Assembly (NCBI RefSeq): GCF_027568515.1
Contig: NZ_JANKZF010000006.1
Span: 1 to 64,000 of the forward strand
DNA: 64,000 bases
DNA from: Arthrobacter sp. HY1533
Lineage (GTDB): Bacteria; Actinomycetota; Actinomycetes; Actinomycetales; Micrococcaceae
Direction of reading: 5' to 3'
The notes beneath the pieces are model-generated. The model worked only from the letters and a program-made list of their open reading frames with translations, ran no database searches and was not told where the DNA came from. Below, in pieces: positions 1 through 9,177 of the stretch. A program made the translations under genes and the position numbers. The stretch's first letter is position 1; each line of letters begins with the position of its first letter.

Positions 1-116
1 AAATTGGTATCAATAAAACTTGGCACACTATTGAGTTCTCAAACAACAACCACACCCAGCCAACACACCAGAACCAACAAACAGTCCGTGACGATCAGTG
101 CCGGGGCAACTTTTCA
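1..116 (-). other. probable rRNA operon leader, runs off left edge
   Basis: Read on the minus strand, this stretch contains TTGAGAACTCAA (31-42) followed by AATAGTGTGCCAAG. This resembles the leader that precedes 16S rRNA in actinobacterial rrn operons, including the antitermination-type segment. No mature rRNA lies inside the window. The 16S gene would begin beyond base 1. The assignment rests on motif recall and on the promoter-like element just upstream (117-145), so it is moderate only. Confidence 0.5.
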
Positions 117-145
117 AGCTTACCCGCAATATCTCAGTAATGCAA
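117..145 (-). promoter_or_regulatory. probable rRNA operon promoter
   Basis: On the minus strand a -35-like TTGCAT (140-145) is followed, after exactly 17 bases, by a -10-like TAAGCT (117-122). TAAGCT-type -10 boxes with 17-bp spacing are typical of strong stable-RNA promoters in actinobacteria. The transcript would start near base 110 and enter the leader-like sequence at the left edge. Confidence 0.45.
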
Positions 146-345
146 ATCCACTCTCAAGCAGACCAACACCACCAAAACACAAGAAAACAACCGGCAAAAC
201 CGGCCACAATCTTTAGGGGTTTTCGTTCCCCCATCAACCGGGGCAACTCGGAAAACAATACACACCTTTTCGGCGTTGCGCAAATCGGAAGGCCGGTGGG
301 TGCCCTGGCCGGGCTGCCCTGCCTGCCACGCCAAGCAAATGAGGT

Positions 346-720
346 CTATTGGGCGGATTGCTTCAGGAGGAACTTGGGAACAAGCACCGCACAAAGCGCC
401 GTAACTCCCCAGATGATCAGTGCGGCCCAGATCCAGGTGAAGAAGCCGTGGATGCGGATTCCGCCAAAGGGGAGTGTGGCGACTATCAGTGCCAGCCAGG
501 TGGATACAAGCGAGGCCGCACCTGCCAGGGCCGGGGCGTACTTGCCAGCCAGTTTTGCCACCAGGCCCGCCAAGAGCGACTGGGCGATGGTGAAGACCAC
601 CACCGCAGTCAGGAATCCCCCGAAGTTCAAGCCAAAGCCGCGCAGGAGAATCGCTGCGAGGACAATGGCCACTGCGGAACTGCCAAGCTGGACGCCAATG
701 CCAATCATGAGGTTGTTCAT
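346..720 (-). CDS. small holin-like integral membrane protein
   Basis: A 124-residue protein made almost entirely of four hydrophobic segments (about residues 5-25, 30-55, 63-85 and 92-117) with short basic or glycine-rich turns. The size and four-helix layout resemble the proteins annotated as phage holin family membrane proteins in Arthrobacter and Streptomyces genomes. No phage genes lie nearby, so a lytic role should not be assumed. It starts with ATG at 720 and faces the rRNA-type promoter. The upstream region holds TATATAG repeats that may carry its promoter. Function unknown. Confidence 0.65.
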   Translation of the reverse strand: MNNLMIGIGVQLGSSAVAIVLAAILLRGFGLNFGGFLTAVVVFTIAQSLLAGLVAKLAGKYAPALAGAASLVSTWLALIVATLPFGGIRIHGFFTWIWAALIIWGVTALCAVLVPKFLLKQSAQ

Positions 721-782
721 TCACCGATCCTATGCCGGGCGTGCATCCATGGAACAGGGGCAGGCAGCCAGCGAAGGAATTC

Positions 783-910
783 TGCACTGTATATAGGGAC
801 GTGTGTTTGCTGCACAGTATATAGAGGTATGCGCGGCGGGCAACAGTCGCTTGCTCAGCGTCCCTATATATAGGAGTGGAACAGCGGGTATATAGGAGTG
901 GAACAGCGGG
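783..910. repeat. TATATAG repeat cluster upstream of holin-like gene
   Basis: Within 128 bp the heptamer TATATAG occurs at least four times in an otherwise GC-rich setting. TATATAGGGACG (790-801) is matched by a perfect inverted copy, CGTCCCTATATA (859-870). CTGCAC followed by a TATATAG box occurs near 783 and again near 811. A 22-bp unit ending in AGTGGAACAGCGGG is present as two exact tandem copies, 867-888 and 889-910. The stretch codes for nothing convincing. It may hold overlapping -10 elements or a regulator binding array. Confidence 0.7.
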
Positions 911-969
911 CTGAAGCAGCTTGCGGGAAGCTGGCCGGCCTTGGATGCCGTCAGACTGTTTCCGGGCAC

Positions 970-1010
970 AAAAAATCCCCGGGAAACCTTGGGTTTCACC
1001 GGGGATTTTT
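970..1010 (-). terminator. intrinsic terminator of tRNA-Leu
   Basis: An inverted repeat with arms AAAAATCCCCGG and CCGGGGATTTTT, extended by imperfect pairing, lies 8 bases past the 3' end of tRNA-Leu on the minus strand and ends in a T run. It may also work on the plus strand. Confidence 0.75.
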
Positions 1011-1017
1011 CAAAACG

Positions 1018-1100
1018 TGCGCGAGGGGGGATTTGAACCCCCACGCCCTTTCGGACACTGGCACCTGAAGCCAGCGCGTCTGCCGTTCCGCCACTCGCGC
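1018..1100 (-). tRNA. tRNA-Leu (anticodon CAG)
   Basis: An 83-nt gene with acceptor arms GCGCGAG and CTCGCGC and an A discriminator. The anticodon stem (CTGGC/GCCAG) closes the loop TTCAGGT, giving anticodon CAG for codon CUG. The long variable arm is typical of class II leucine tRNAs. The T-arm contains GGTTCAAATCC. CCA is not encoded. An intrinsic terminator follows directly. Confidence 0.95.
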
Positions 1101-1490
1101 GTTTTTCGCTACCCACCGAACAGTCGAAGTGATTTCGTCTTTCAGTGGAACAGCGAGATCAAGCATATAGGACGTTTGGCCGATTTGCCTAAACGAGGTC
1201 CCCTGCGGCCCCCAAACGGCTTCGATTCGAGGCGCCCAGGGCCCAGAAAACCCCGAGATTGCGCGGATTTTGGAGACTTCAAAAAAGTTTTGACAAACCC
1301 CTACCCAGGTAGGAAATTTGCCACATCCGGGCCGATCAATGGGTGTATTCAAAGATTCCGGCAGTAGTATCAAGCTTGAACAGGGTTGTCCGCGGCGCGG
1401 GCAACTGGCAGTCTGCGCCCGCCGAGGGCGCGGCTGGACACGGCCCTGCTGCGGTCTTGCAGCGGGCACTGGCAGAGGAGAGGAGAGCGC
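1101..1490. other. intergenic region between tRNA-Leu and fhaA
   Basis: A 390-bp stretch without a convincing gene. It contains AGTGGAACAGCG (1144-1155) and CATATAGGACG (about 1164-1174), echoes of the repeat modules on the other side of tRNA-Leu (783-910). A TTGACA (1290-1295) with GAAATT 17 bases downstream may be the promoter of the fhaA operon. A long untranslated leader would then separate it from the fhaA start at 1491. Confidence 0.4.
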
Positions 1491-2300
1491 ATGGGATTGT
1501 TTGACAACGTTGAAAAGGGCATTGAAAAGGCAGTTCGCGGAGCCTTCTCCCTTGGTTCCAAGTCATTGCAGCCTGTGGAAATGGCCAGCGCACTGCGCAG
1601 GGAGCTTGACGACAAGGCCATGACCTTGGACGCCGGGCGCACACTTGCCCCGAACGTTTTCAACATTCAGTTGGGCGACGCGGACTTTGAGCGCGCCCGT
1701 TCCTGGGGTGTGACGCTCGCCGAGGAACTGTGCGACGTGGTCATCAACCATGCACGCAGCCAAGGCTATGTCCTGCAGGGACCGGTCCGGGTGGCCTTCA
1801 ACCACGACGGCGAACTGCGCCCCGGCCAGTTCGAGGTCCAGTCCTCCACCGAGCGGGAGAGCTCGGCACCTGGTGCGAGCCAGCCGGCCCCGCCGCGCCC
1901 GCCGTCCAGGCCCGGCCAGGTCCCCGGCGCCGCCCCTGCGGCTCCCGCGGCTCCCGCGCCGGTCTACAAGCGCCAGGCTGCCACCCCGGCAGTCCAGGGC
2001 CAGCCCGTGCTGGACATAGACGGCCAGCGCTACTCCCTTAACGCCCCCTCGATCGTTCTGGGCCGCTCCTCGGAAGCCGACATTCTTATCGACGACACAG
2101 GCGTCTCCCGCAAACACCTGGAAATCCGCACACAAGGCGGCGCCGGCACTGCCGTGGACCTTGGGTCCACCAACGGCAGCTATGTGGATGGACACCGCAT
2201 CCAGGGCTCCGCTGAGTTGCACGACGGATCGAGCATCACCATGGGACGCACCCAAATTACATTCCGCATCCTGCCTGCCCGCGGAGGTGGCAGCCGATGA
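1491..2300 (+). CDS. fhaA: FHA domain protein FhaA (DUF3662 plus FHA)
   Basis: A 269-residue cytoplasmic phosphothreonine-binding protein that couples Ser/Thr kinase signalling to cell-wall synthesis. In mycobacteria FhaA binds the phosphorylated pseudokinase part of MviN. Residues 1-120 form the DUF3662 domain (begins MGLFDNVEKGIEKAV). A Pro/Ala-rich linker follows, and residues about 180-265 are an FHA fold with LGRSSEADILID, SRKHLEI and DLGSTNGSYVDG. The ATG at 1491 has a good RBS (AGAGGAGAG). A longer frame from 1386 lacks both an RBS and family similarity. It is the first gene of the fhaA-pknB cluster and overlaps fhaB by 4 bp. Confidence 0.93.
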   Translation: MGLFDNVEKGIEKAVRGAFSLGSKSLQPVEMASALRRELDDKAMTLDAGRTLAPNVFNIQLGDADFERARSWGVTLAEELCDVVINHARSQGYVLQGPVRVAFNHDGELRPGQFEVQSSTERESSAPGASQPAPPRPPSRPGQVPGAAPAAPAAPAPVYKRQAATPAVQGQPVLDIDGQRYSLNAPSIVLGRSSEADILIDDTGVSRKHLEIRTQGGAGTAVDLGSTNGSYVDGHRIQGSAELHDGSSITMGRTQITFRILPARGGGSR

Positions 2301-2782
2301 ACGATCTCAGCCTTGTTGTCACCATCCTGCGCTTCGGCTTCCTGGCGCTCATGTGGATCATGGTTTTCGCCGTCGTTGCTGCCATGCGCCGCGACCTGGT
2401 CATTGGCCGCAAGGCCAAGGTGGGCGCACCCACGGCCAGGCAGGCCCGCCGGCATCCCGAACTTGTTGAGGATGCCCCTCCGGCCAAGGTGCAGGCACGC
2501 CAGCTCGTGGTGACCGAAGGCCCGCTGGCCGGCACCACGCTGGAACTTTCCGGCACACCCATCCTGCTGGGCCGCGCCCAGGAAGCCACACTTGTGTTGG
2601 AGGACGACTACGCCTCCGGCCGCCACGCACGTCTGTTCCCCCAGGGCACGCGCTGGTTCATCGAAGACCTGGGTTCCACCAATGGAACGTTCCTGGGCGG
2701 CAATGCGCTGACCCGCGCCCTGCCTGTGGAACTTGGGGTCCCCGTGCGGATCGGCAAAACGGTCATCGAATTGAGGCCGTGA
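2297..2782 (+). CDS. fhaB: membrane-anchored FHA protein FhaB/FipA
   Basis: 161 residues. A single transmembrane helix at about 10-32 is followed by a short basic stretch and an FHA domain (about 78-160) with LLGRAQEATLVLED, SGRHARL and DLGSTNGTFLGG. This is the FhaB/FipA layout. In mycobacteria the protein reads PknA/PknB phosphorylation and contacts FtsZ and FtsQ. The start overlaps the fhaA stop (ATGA) and the end overlaps pstP, so translation is probably coupled. The phosphothreonine-binding residues (GR, S, H, N of the FHA signature) are intact. Confidence 0.92.
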   Translation: MNDLSLVVTILRFGFLALMWIMVFAVVAAMRRDLVIGRKAKVGAPTARQARRHPELVEDAPPAKVQARQLVVTEGPLAGTTLELSGTPILLGRAQEATLVLEDDYASGRHARLFPQGTRWFIEDLGSTNGTFLGGNALTRALPVELGVPVRIGKTVIELRP

Positions 2783-4491
2783 GCATGGCCGAATACCCGC
2801 TGGTCCTGCGCTATGCGGCCAGATCCCATGTGGGCATGGTCAGGGCAAAGAATGACGACTCCGCCTACGTGGGCGAGTATTTGGCCGTGGTTGCCGACGG
2901 CATGGGCGGGCACGCGGGCGGCGACGTTGCCAGCGCCTCCACAGTCCTGGACCTGGTGCACCTTGACCACAACCACCACGACGGCGATGCCGGGGCCCAT
3001 CTTGCCGATGAGATCCAGAGCGCCAATTCGCTGCTCTCCGAGCTGGTGCACGTCAATCCCAAACTTGCCGGCATGGGCACCACGGTCACCGCACTGCTCC
3101 TCGCTGGCGAGCGGCTGGCATTCGCCCACATTGGCGATTCCCGCGCCTACCGGCTCAAGGACGGCGTCTTTGAGCAGCTGAGCACTGACCACACCTTTGT
3201 CCAGCGCATGATCGACGAGGGCCGCATGACCGAGGCCGAAGCCGAGGTCCACCCCCACAAGAACGTGCTCATGCGCGTGCTGGGCGACGTCGACGCCTCA
3301 CCGGAACTGGACCTCCTGTACTTTGACGCAAGCCCCGGTGAACGCTGGCTGCTGTGCTCGGACGGACTGAACTTTGTCCGCCACGAAATGGTTGAAGAGG
3401 TCATCCGGCACACCAAGTCGCTGGCCACCGCTGCCGACACCCTCATCGAGCTGACCCTGGCGGCGGGTTCGCCGGACAACGTCACCGTTGTTGTCTTCGA
3501 CATCGCCGAGGCCGTCCCGGTCGAAACCCACACCGCAGCCCTGGACACAGTGCCCGCCGACCCTTCGGATGAGCCGGACCTGCCGCCGCTGGAGCAGTCC
3601 CCAGACAAGCACGACGCCGGGTCCCCGGCCGCGCCGGAGGCGGCAGTTGCCGCCGGGGTCACGCCGGCAGACGCCGTCGCCGCTTCCGGGGTGGCGCCTG
3701 CCGCGGCCACCGACGCCCAGGGCGTCGACGAGGCCGAGGGTTCCGTCGAAGGCACCGATGACGCCGAGGCGCTGGACACCCACATCAGGGCCGCAGCCGT
3801 GGCAAAGGAGCTGTCCTCGCGCAAGCATGAGCTGGTGGGTGCGGCACTGACGGCCAATGCCGAGGGCAAGATCCCGCAACTGGAACGGCACCCGGCCACC
3901 CAGCGTGCCGCCACAGTTCTCACGCACAAGACCGCCACCCGCCCCACCCTGGTGGAGGACACTGAGGTTTCGCTGCCCAGGCTGCGACAGCGTCCCCTGG
4001 TGCTGGCCATCGTGGGCGCGCTGGCTGCACTGGCAATCGTGGCCGCCTCGTGGGCCGCCTATGCCTGGACCCAGACACAGTACTTTGTGGGCACCAGCAA
4101 CGGCAACGTGGCCATCTACCAGGGTGTGTCACAGTCCCTGGGGCCCATCTCACTGTCCCACCTGTACCGCGAAACCAGCGTCGAGGTCTCCTCGCTCCCG
4201 GACTATTCGCAGCAGCTGGTGGCAGGCACCATGCCGGCATCAACGCTCGGCGATGCAGAACAGATCATCAGCGACCTGCAGTTGGGCACAGGCACCAGCC
4301 TGCCTCCGTGTGAATTCCTGGCGCCGGCAACCACCGCCACGGCAACCGCAAGTCCCTCGGCAGGCACCTCCGCCCCACCGAGTGCCAAGCCAACACCGAG
4401 TGCCACGCCAAGCGGCAAGGCAACCGCCACGGCACAACCCACGGCAACATCCACCGCACAGCCCAGCTGCATTCCCGGAGGCGGAAAATGA
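2779..4491 (+). CDS. pstP: PP2C-family Ser/Thr phosphatase PstP
   Basis: 570 residues. Dephosphorylates the kinases encoded downstream and their targets. The PP2C catalytic domain covers about 1-240, with the metal-binding motif VVADGMGGHAGGD, AHIGDSRAYRL and GSPDNVTVVV. A long acidic, Pro/Ala-rich juxtamembrane linker follows. One transmembrane helix lies near 405-428, and an extracellular tail of about 140 residues ends in a Ser/Thr/Pro-rich stretch. The linker is longer than in the mycobacterial protein. The GTG start at 2779 overlaps fhaB, with an alternative ATG at 2785. It overlaps rodA by 4 bp. Confidence 0.95.
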   Translation: MSMAEYPLVLRYAARSHVGMVRAKNDDSAYVGEYLAVVADGMGGHAGGDVASASTVLDLVHLDHNHHDGDAGAHLADEIQSANSLLSELVHVNPKLAGMGTTVTALLLAGERLAFAHIGDSRAYRLKDGVFEQLSTDHTFVQRMIDEGRMTEAEAEVHPHKNVLMRVLGDVDASPELDLLYFDASPGERWLLCSDGLNFVRHEMVEEVIRHTKSLATAADTLIELTLAAGSPDNVTVVVFDIAEAVPVETHTAALDTVPADPSDEPDLPPLEQSPDKHDAGSPAAPEAAVAAGVTPADAVAASGVAPAAATDAQGVDEAEGSVEGTDDAEALDTHIRAAAVAKELSSRKHELVGAALTANAEGKIPQLERHPATQRAATVLTHKTATRPTLVEDTEVSLPRLRQRPLVLAIVGALAALAIVAASWAAYAWTQTQYFVGTSNGNVAIYQGVSQSLGPISLSHLYRETSVEVSSLPDYSQQLVAGTMPASTLGDAEQIISDLQLGTGTSLPPCEFLAPATTATATASPSAGTSAPPSAKPTPSATPSGKATATAQPTATSTAQPSCIPGGGK

Positions 4492-5882
4492 GCCAATTGC
4501 AAACAGTGGCCAAGCCCCGCCGCAACACGGAACTGCTTTTGCTGATCCTTGCCCTGGGCATGTCCGCACTGGCCAATGCGCTGGTGAACCTGAATCTGGG
4601 TCGGACCTTTGACAACGACTTCTTCGCCCAGATAGCCATTCTGGCGGGGCTTTCCCTGGCCTTCCACATGGTCCTGCGGTTCAAGGCAAAGTATGCCGAT
4701 CCGGTCATATTGCCTGTTGTGGTGGCCCTGAACGGCCTCGGCCTCGCCGTCATCCACCGGCTGGACATCGCCACAGGCGACACCGCGGGGCAGCGGCAGT
4801 GGATGTGGACCTCCCTGGCCGTTGTTGCTGCCATTGCCGTGGTGTGGTTCCTGCGCGACCACAGGATCCTGCGCCGCTACACATATATTTCGCTGCTGGC
4901 ATCAGTGGTCCTGCTGATTCTGCCCCTGGTCCCCGGCATCAGCGCCGGAAACGTCAACGGCGCAACCGTCTGGATCGCCATTGGCCCGTTCACCTTCCAG
5001 CCGGGCGAGATTGCAAAGATCACGCTGGCCATATTCTTCGCCGGGTATCTTTCCTCCAACCGGGATTTGATCCTGCTGGCAGGAAAGAAGATCGGCCCGC
5101 TGCAGCTGCCGCGCGTGCGGGACTTGGCGCCCATGATCGTGGCCTGGCTGGCCAGCGTGGGTGTCCTGGTGTTCCAGCGCGACCTGGGCACCTCGATCCT
5201 GTTCTTTGGCCTGTTCATGGTCATGATTTATGTGGCCACGAGCCGCATCAGCTGGATCCTGATTGGGCTTGCCCTGATCGCCGTTGGCGGAGTCGCTGCG
5301 TACCAGATCTTCCCGCACGTCACCCAGCGCATCGATGTGTGGGTGAACGCCCTTGACCCGGAATACATCGGCGCGCCCTTCGGCAGCGGCCAGATCGTCT
5401 CGGGCCTGTTTGGCATGGCGAACGGCGGCCTGCTCGGCACCGGTTTTGGCCAGGGCGCCCCGTACAGCATCCCGCTGGCCAACTCGGACATGATCATTGC
5501 CAGCATTGGCGAGGAACTCGGGCTCGTTGGCCTGTTTGCCATCCTGTGCCTGTACGCCCTGTTCATTGCGCGTGGCTTCCGGGCCGCCCTGGGCACGCGC
5601 GATGCGTTCGGCAAGCTGCTGGCGGTGGGTCTTTCCTTTGCCGTGGCCCTGCAGTGCTTTGTCATCATCGGCGGCGTGACGCGGCTGATCCCGTTGACGG
5701 GCCTGACCACGCCGTTCCTGGCCGCTGGCGGTTCCTCCCTGCTGTCCAACTGGATCATCGTTGCGTTGATCCTGAAGATTTCCGACGCCGCCCGGCGCCC
5801 CATTGACGTGACGGGGCCGCCCGCGCCCGTCGAGACGACTCCCACCATTGACCAGGCCCAGAAGGAGGTGCCGGCACCATGA
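4488..5882 (+). CDS. rodA: SEDS peptidoglycan glycosyltransferase RodA/FtsW type
   Basis: 464 residues and about ten to twelve transmembrane helices. SEDS proteins polymerise lipid II glycan strands together with a class B PBP. The region FQPGEIAKITLAIF (about 175) and the conserved C-terminal segment GGVTRLIPLTGLTTPFLA are clear family signatures. The partner PBP lies immediately downstream with a 4-bp overlap, the classic rodA-pbpA pair of the pknB cluster. It is called RodA rather than FtsW from this context. Confidence 0.93.
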   Translation: MSQLQTVAKPRRNTELLLLILALGMSALANALVNLNLGRTFDNDFFAQIAILAGLSLAFHMVLRFKAKYADPVILPVVVALNGLGLAVIHRLDIATGDTAGQRQWMWTSLAVVAAIAVVWFLRDHRILRRYTYISLLASVVLLILPLVPGISAGNVNGATVWIAIGPFTFQPGEIAKITLAIFFAGYLSSNRDLILLAGKKIGPLQLPRVRDLAPMIVAWLASVGVLVFQRDLGTSILFFGLFMVMIYVATSRISWILIGLALIAVGGVAAYQIFPHVTQRIDVWVNALDPEYIGAPFGSGQIVSGLFGMANGGLLGTGFGQGAPYSIPLANSDMIIASIGEELGLVGLFAILCLYALFIARGFRAALGTRDAFGKLLAVGLSFAVALQCFVIIGGVTRLIPLTGLTTPFLAAGGSSLLSNWIIVALILKISDAARRPIDVTGPPAPVETTPTIDQAQKEVPAP

Positions 5883-7348
5883 ACCAGGCCATCCGCAATT
5901 CCTGGATAGTAGCCATCGCCTTGTTTGCGCTGCTCTTTGGCTCGATCTCCTACGTGCAGTTCTTTGACGTGGACTCGCTCAACGCCCATCCAAACAACAA
6001 CAGGCAGCTGGAGCTGAACTTCTGCAGCAGCCGTGGGCCCATCCTGGTGGACGGGCAGGCCATTGCCGAATCCGTTGCCACCAACACTGACTGCAAGTAC
6101 CAGCGCAAGTACAACGACCCCCTGCTGTACGCCGGCCTCACGGGCTTCTTCAGCAAGTTCTCCGGCCAGTACGGCGTGGAGGCAGCCATGAAGGATGAGT
6201 TGACGGGCAATTCCAGCGATGCCTTGTTTGACCGCATCGCCCAGGTGTTCACGGGTGCGCAGCCGCAGGGCCGCTCCGTGGAGCTGACCATCGACAGCAA
6301 GATCCAGAAGATGGCCTATGACATGATCCCGGACGGCATTGGCGGATCCATCGTGGCCATGAACCCCAAGACCGGTGCCATCATCGCCATGGCGTCCAAG
6401 CCGTCCTACGACACCAACCTCATGGCAACGCACGACAAGAAGGCCTTTGACGCCTCCATGGCCGAGCTCCAGGCCATTCCGGGCATCAACCTGTACGGCT
6501 CCTCCGCCTACCGGCAGGCCTATGCGCCCGGTTCGGTGTTCAAGATCATCGACACGGCCGCCGCCCTGGAGTCCGGGAAGTACAACAAGGACAGTGTCCT
6601 GCCCAACCCGGCAAACCTGACCTTCCCCGGCATCGACTACAGCCTGCCCAACTACGCGTATGGCCAGTGCTACACACGGGACAAGGCCACGTTCGCCTTT
6701 GCGCTGGAGAACTCCTGCAACACACCGTTCGCGAGCATTGCCCTGGACCTGGGCCAGGACGCCATTACGGCCCAGGCCGAGAAGTTTGGCTTCAATGACA
6801 AGTCATTGAAGTTCCCCGCCGCGGTTGAAGCCAGCCGCTTCCCCGGCAGCCTGGGCGTGCTGGATGCCCCGTCGCTGGCCCAGAGCGCCATTGGCCAGCG
6901 GGATGTCATCGCAACACCTCTTCAGATCGCCATGATGACCGCGGCCATCGCCAACGGTGGCAAGCAGATGGCACCAAACCTCGTGGAGACGGTCCGCACC
7001 CCTGACCTGAAGACCGTTTCAAGCCTTGAGCCCGAGGTCTTGCGCCAGTCGACCACCCCTGAGATTGCAGCCCAGATCAGGGACTGGATGGTCAGCGTGG
7101 TGGACAACGGCATCGGAGCGGCGGCTGCCGTTCCCGGCGTCGAAGTGGCCGCCAAGACGGGTACGGCCGAACTCGGGCTCGATGAAAACGGAGAAATGTT
7201 GAACAACGCATGGTTCACGGGCTTCGCGCCGGCAAATGACCCGGAAGTGGTCATCACCATCGTCATGCCGAGGGTCAATGTGGCCACCGGCGCAGAACTT
7301 ACCAGTCCAAATGCAAGCAAACTCTTCAAGGCGGTGTTGAACAAGTGA
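5879..7348 (+). CDS. pbpA: class B penicillin-binding protein PbpA
   Basis: 489 residues. A periplasmic DD-transpeptidase anchored by an N-terminal helix (about 9-29). The three active-site motifs are present: SVFK with catalytic Ser near 219, SCN near 279, and KTG near 426. It crosslinks glycan made by the RodA partner encoded just upstream. Length and motifs match the mycobacterial PbpA, which is a target of PknB. It overlaps both neighbours by 4 bp. Confidence 0.95.
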   Translation: MNQAIRNSWIVAIALFALLFGSISYVQFFDVDSLNAHPNNNRQLELNFCSSRGPILVDGQAIAESVATNTDCKYQRKYNDPLLYAGLTGFFSKFSGQYGVEAAMKDELTGNSSDALFDRIAQVFTGAQPQGRSVELTIDSKIQKMAYDMIPDGIGGSIVAMNPKTGAIIAMASKPSYDTNLMATHDKKAFDASMAELQAIPGINLYGSSAYRQAYAPGSVFKIIDTAAALESGKYNKDSVLPNPANLTFPGIDYSLPNYAYGQCYTRDKATFAFALENSCNTPFASIALDLGQDAITAQAEKFGFNDKSLKFPAAVEASRFPGSLGVLDAPSLAQSAIGQRDVIATPLQIAMMTAAIANGGKQMAPNLVETVRTPDLKTVSSLEPEVLRQSTTPEIAAQIRDWMVSVVDNGIGAAAAVPGVEVAAKTGTAELGLDENGEMLNNAWFTGFAPANDPEVVITIVMPRVNVATGAELTSPNASKLFKAVLNK

Positions 7349-9114
7349 GGCCTATTTCCGGTATCACCTTAGGCGGCAGGTTCCAACTCACATCACGCAT
7401 TGCCATCGGCGGCATGGGCGAGGTGTGGAAGGCCCAGGACCTGGTCCTGGGCAGGATTGTCGCGATCAAGATCCTCAAGGATGAATACACGGGCGATCCC
7501 GGCTTCCGCGCACGCTTTCGGGCGGAGGCAAAGCACACTGCGCTGCTGAACCACGAGGGCATTGCCAACGTCTTTGACTACGGCGAAGAGGACGGTTCCG
7601 CCTACCTTGTCATGGAGCTGGTGCCGGGCGAACCCCTGTCCGCCATGATTGAGCGCGAGCATGTGCTGTCGGCCGACTGGACCCTGTCCATGATCTCGCA
7701 GACCGCCCGCGCCCTGGCCGTGGCCCACGCACAGGGCCTGGTGCACCGTGACGTGAAGCCCGGAAACCTGCTGATCACCCCCGACGGCAAGGTCAAGATC
7801 ACCGACTTCGGCATTGCCCGCCTGGCCGACCAGGTGCCGCTGACGCAGACCGGACAGGTCATGGGCACGGCCCAGTACCTTGCCCCGGAGCAGGCAACAG
7901 GACAGGTGGCCACCGGCTCCAGCGACATATATTCCCTGGGTGTCATAGGTTATGAGTGCATCACGGGGCACCGCCCGTTCTCGGGTGAATCCCAGATCGC
8001 CATCGCCCTGGCCCAGGTCAACGACGCCCCGCCGCCGCTGCCCGACACCCTGCCCACACCCGTGCGCGCACTGCTGATGTCGATGCTGGCCAAGGAGCCG
8101 GCCAACCGCCCGGCCAATGCCCTGAAGCTGGCCGAGGCCGCTGACGCCATCCGCGCAGGCGACATCAAGGCCGCCCATGCCGCGGTGCCGGGAATGCTGC
8201 TGTTCGAGGCGACCACCGGCCCCATCACGGCCCCCGTGGACATCAATGCCACAGCGCCCACCACAGTGGTTGGCAGCATCTCAGAGCCCAGCACGACGGC
8301 GCTGCCCACCATCATGGAAGAGGCGCCTGCGCCGACACGTGCGGAAATTCTCGGCGCCGAGCGCGCCTGGGATGCTGAGCACGAAGGCTCCCACGAGCTA
8401 TTGTCCGAGGAGGATGACCTTCCGCCCGAGGCCCCGGCCAAGAAGCACCGCAGCCCGTGGACCTGGCCGCTCGTAGGCCTCATTGCCCTTCTCGTCTTTG
8501 CCGTGGGAGCCCTCCTGCTGCAGGGTACAGGCTTCTTCGGCAATTCCCCGGCCCCGACGGAAAGCAAGACGTCCTCACCGGCCGTCACGAAGACCTCTGC
8601 CCCGCCGCCCACCACGTCCGCGGCTCCCGAGCCCACCGAGGCGACGCAGGAGCCCACAACGGAAGCCCCCAAGCAGTTCGATGTCATCAGCAACATGCTG
8701 GTTGGAAAGACCTTTGATGAGGTCAACGGCATCTTGACCGGCGGCAAGCTGGTGGTGACCCGGGCGGATGAGTTCAGCGCCTCGGTGCCTGAGGGCAACG
8801 TCATCTCCGTGACGCCGACGGGCCTTCAGCCTGAGGGCTCCACCATCACTGTCACCGTGTCCAAGGGCACCGAAACCGCTCCGGTTCCGTCGTCGGCCGG
8901 GCAGGAAGGCAACGCCTACGATGCCGCGCTGGTTGCTGCTGGCTTCATGCCGGCCCGCGTTGAGGAGCCGTCGGCAACCGTGGCACCGGGCCTAGTCATC
9001 CGCACCAACCCTGCCGCAGGAACACCAACGCCCAAGGGTTCGGTGGTGACGTACTACGTCTCCACAGGTCCCGCCGCCGAGGCCACCACTGCACCGACCG
9101 CGGACCCGAAGTAG
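7345..9114 (+). CDS. pknA: Ser/Thr protein kinase PknA-type with PASTA-like ectodomain
   Basis: 589 residues. The kinase domain spans about 6-270, with glycine loop, catalytic HRDVKPGN (Asp near 136), DFG and the APE-like YLAPEQ. A linker with Ser/Thr sites precedes a transmembrane helix near 374-394. The outer part has a Pro/Thr stalk and two PASTA-like units (about 450-515 and 520-580). Position between pbpA and pknB identifies it as PknA, but mycobacterial PknA has a short ectodomain without PASTA repeats. The GTG start overlaps pbpA. Confidence 0.9.
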   Translation: MRPISGITLGGRFQLTSRIAIGGMGEVWKAQDLVLGRIVAIKILKDEYTGDPGFRARFRAEAKHTALLNHEGIANVFDYGEEDGSAYLVMELVPGEPLSAMIEREHVLSADWTLSMISQTARALAVAHAQGLVHRDVKPGNLLITPDGKVKITDFGIARLADQVPLTQTGQVMGTAQYLAPEQATGQVATGSSDIYSLGVIGYECITGHRPFSGESQIAIALAQVNDAPPPLPDTLPTPVRALLMSMLAKEPANRPANALKLAEAADAIRAGDIKAAHAAVPGMLLFEATTGPITAPVDINATAPTTVVGSISEPSTTALPTIMEEAPAPTRAEILGAERAWDAEHEGSHELLSEEDDLPPEAPAKKHRSPWTWPLVGLIALLVFAVGALLLQGTGFFGNSPAPTESKTSSPAVTKTSAPPPTTSAAPEPTEATQEPTTEAPKQFDVISNMLVGKTFDEVNGILTGGKLVVTRADEFSASVPEGNVISVTPTGLQPEGSTITVTVSKGTETAPVPSSAGQEGNAYDAALVAAGFMPARVEEPSATVAPGLVIRTNPAAGTPTPKGSVVTYYVSTGPAAEATTAPTADPK

Positions 9115-9177
9115 TAGCCCCATCACTGCCCGGCAGCCCTGCGAACCCACCCTCAACCGAAAGGACAAACAGTCACC

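Noticed and set aside
730-1116. 128-residue minus-strand frame
   Set aside because: It overlaps tRNA-Leu and its terminator and has no similarity.
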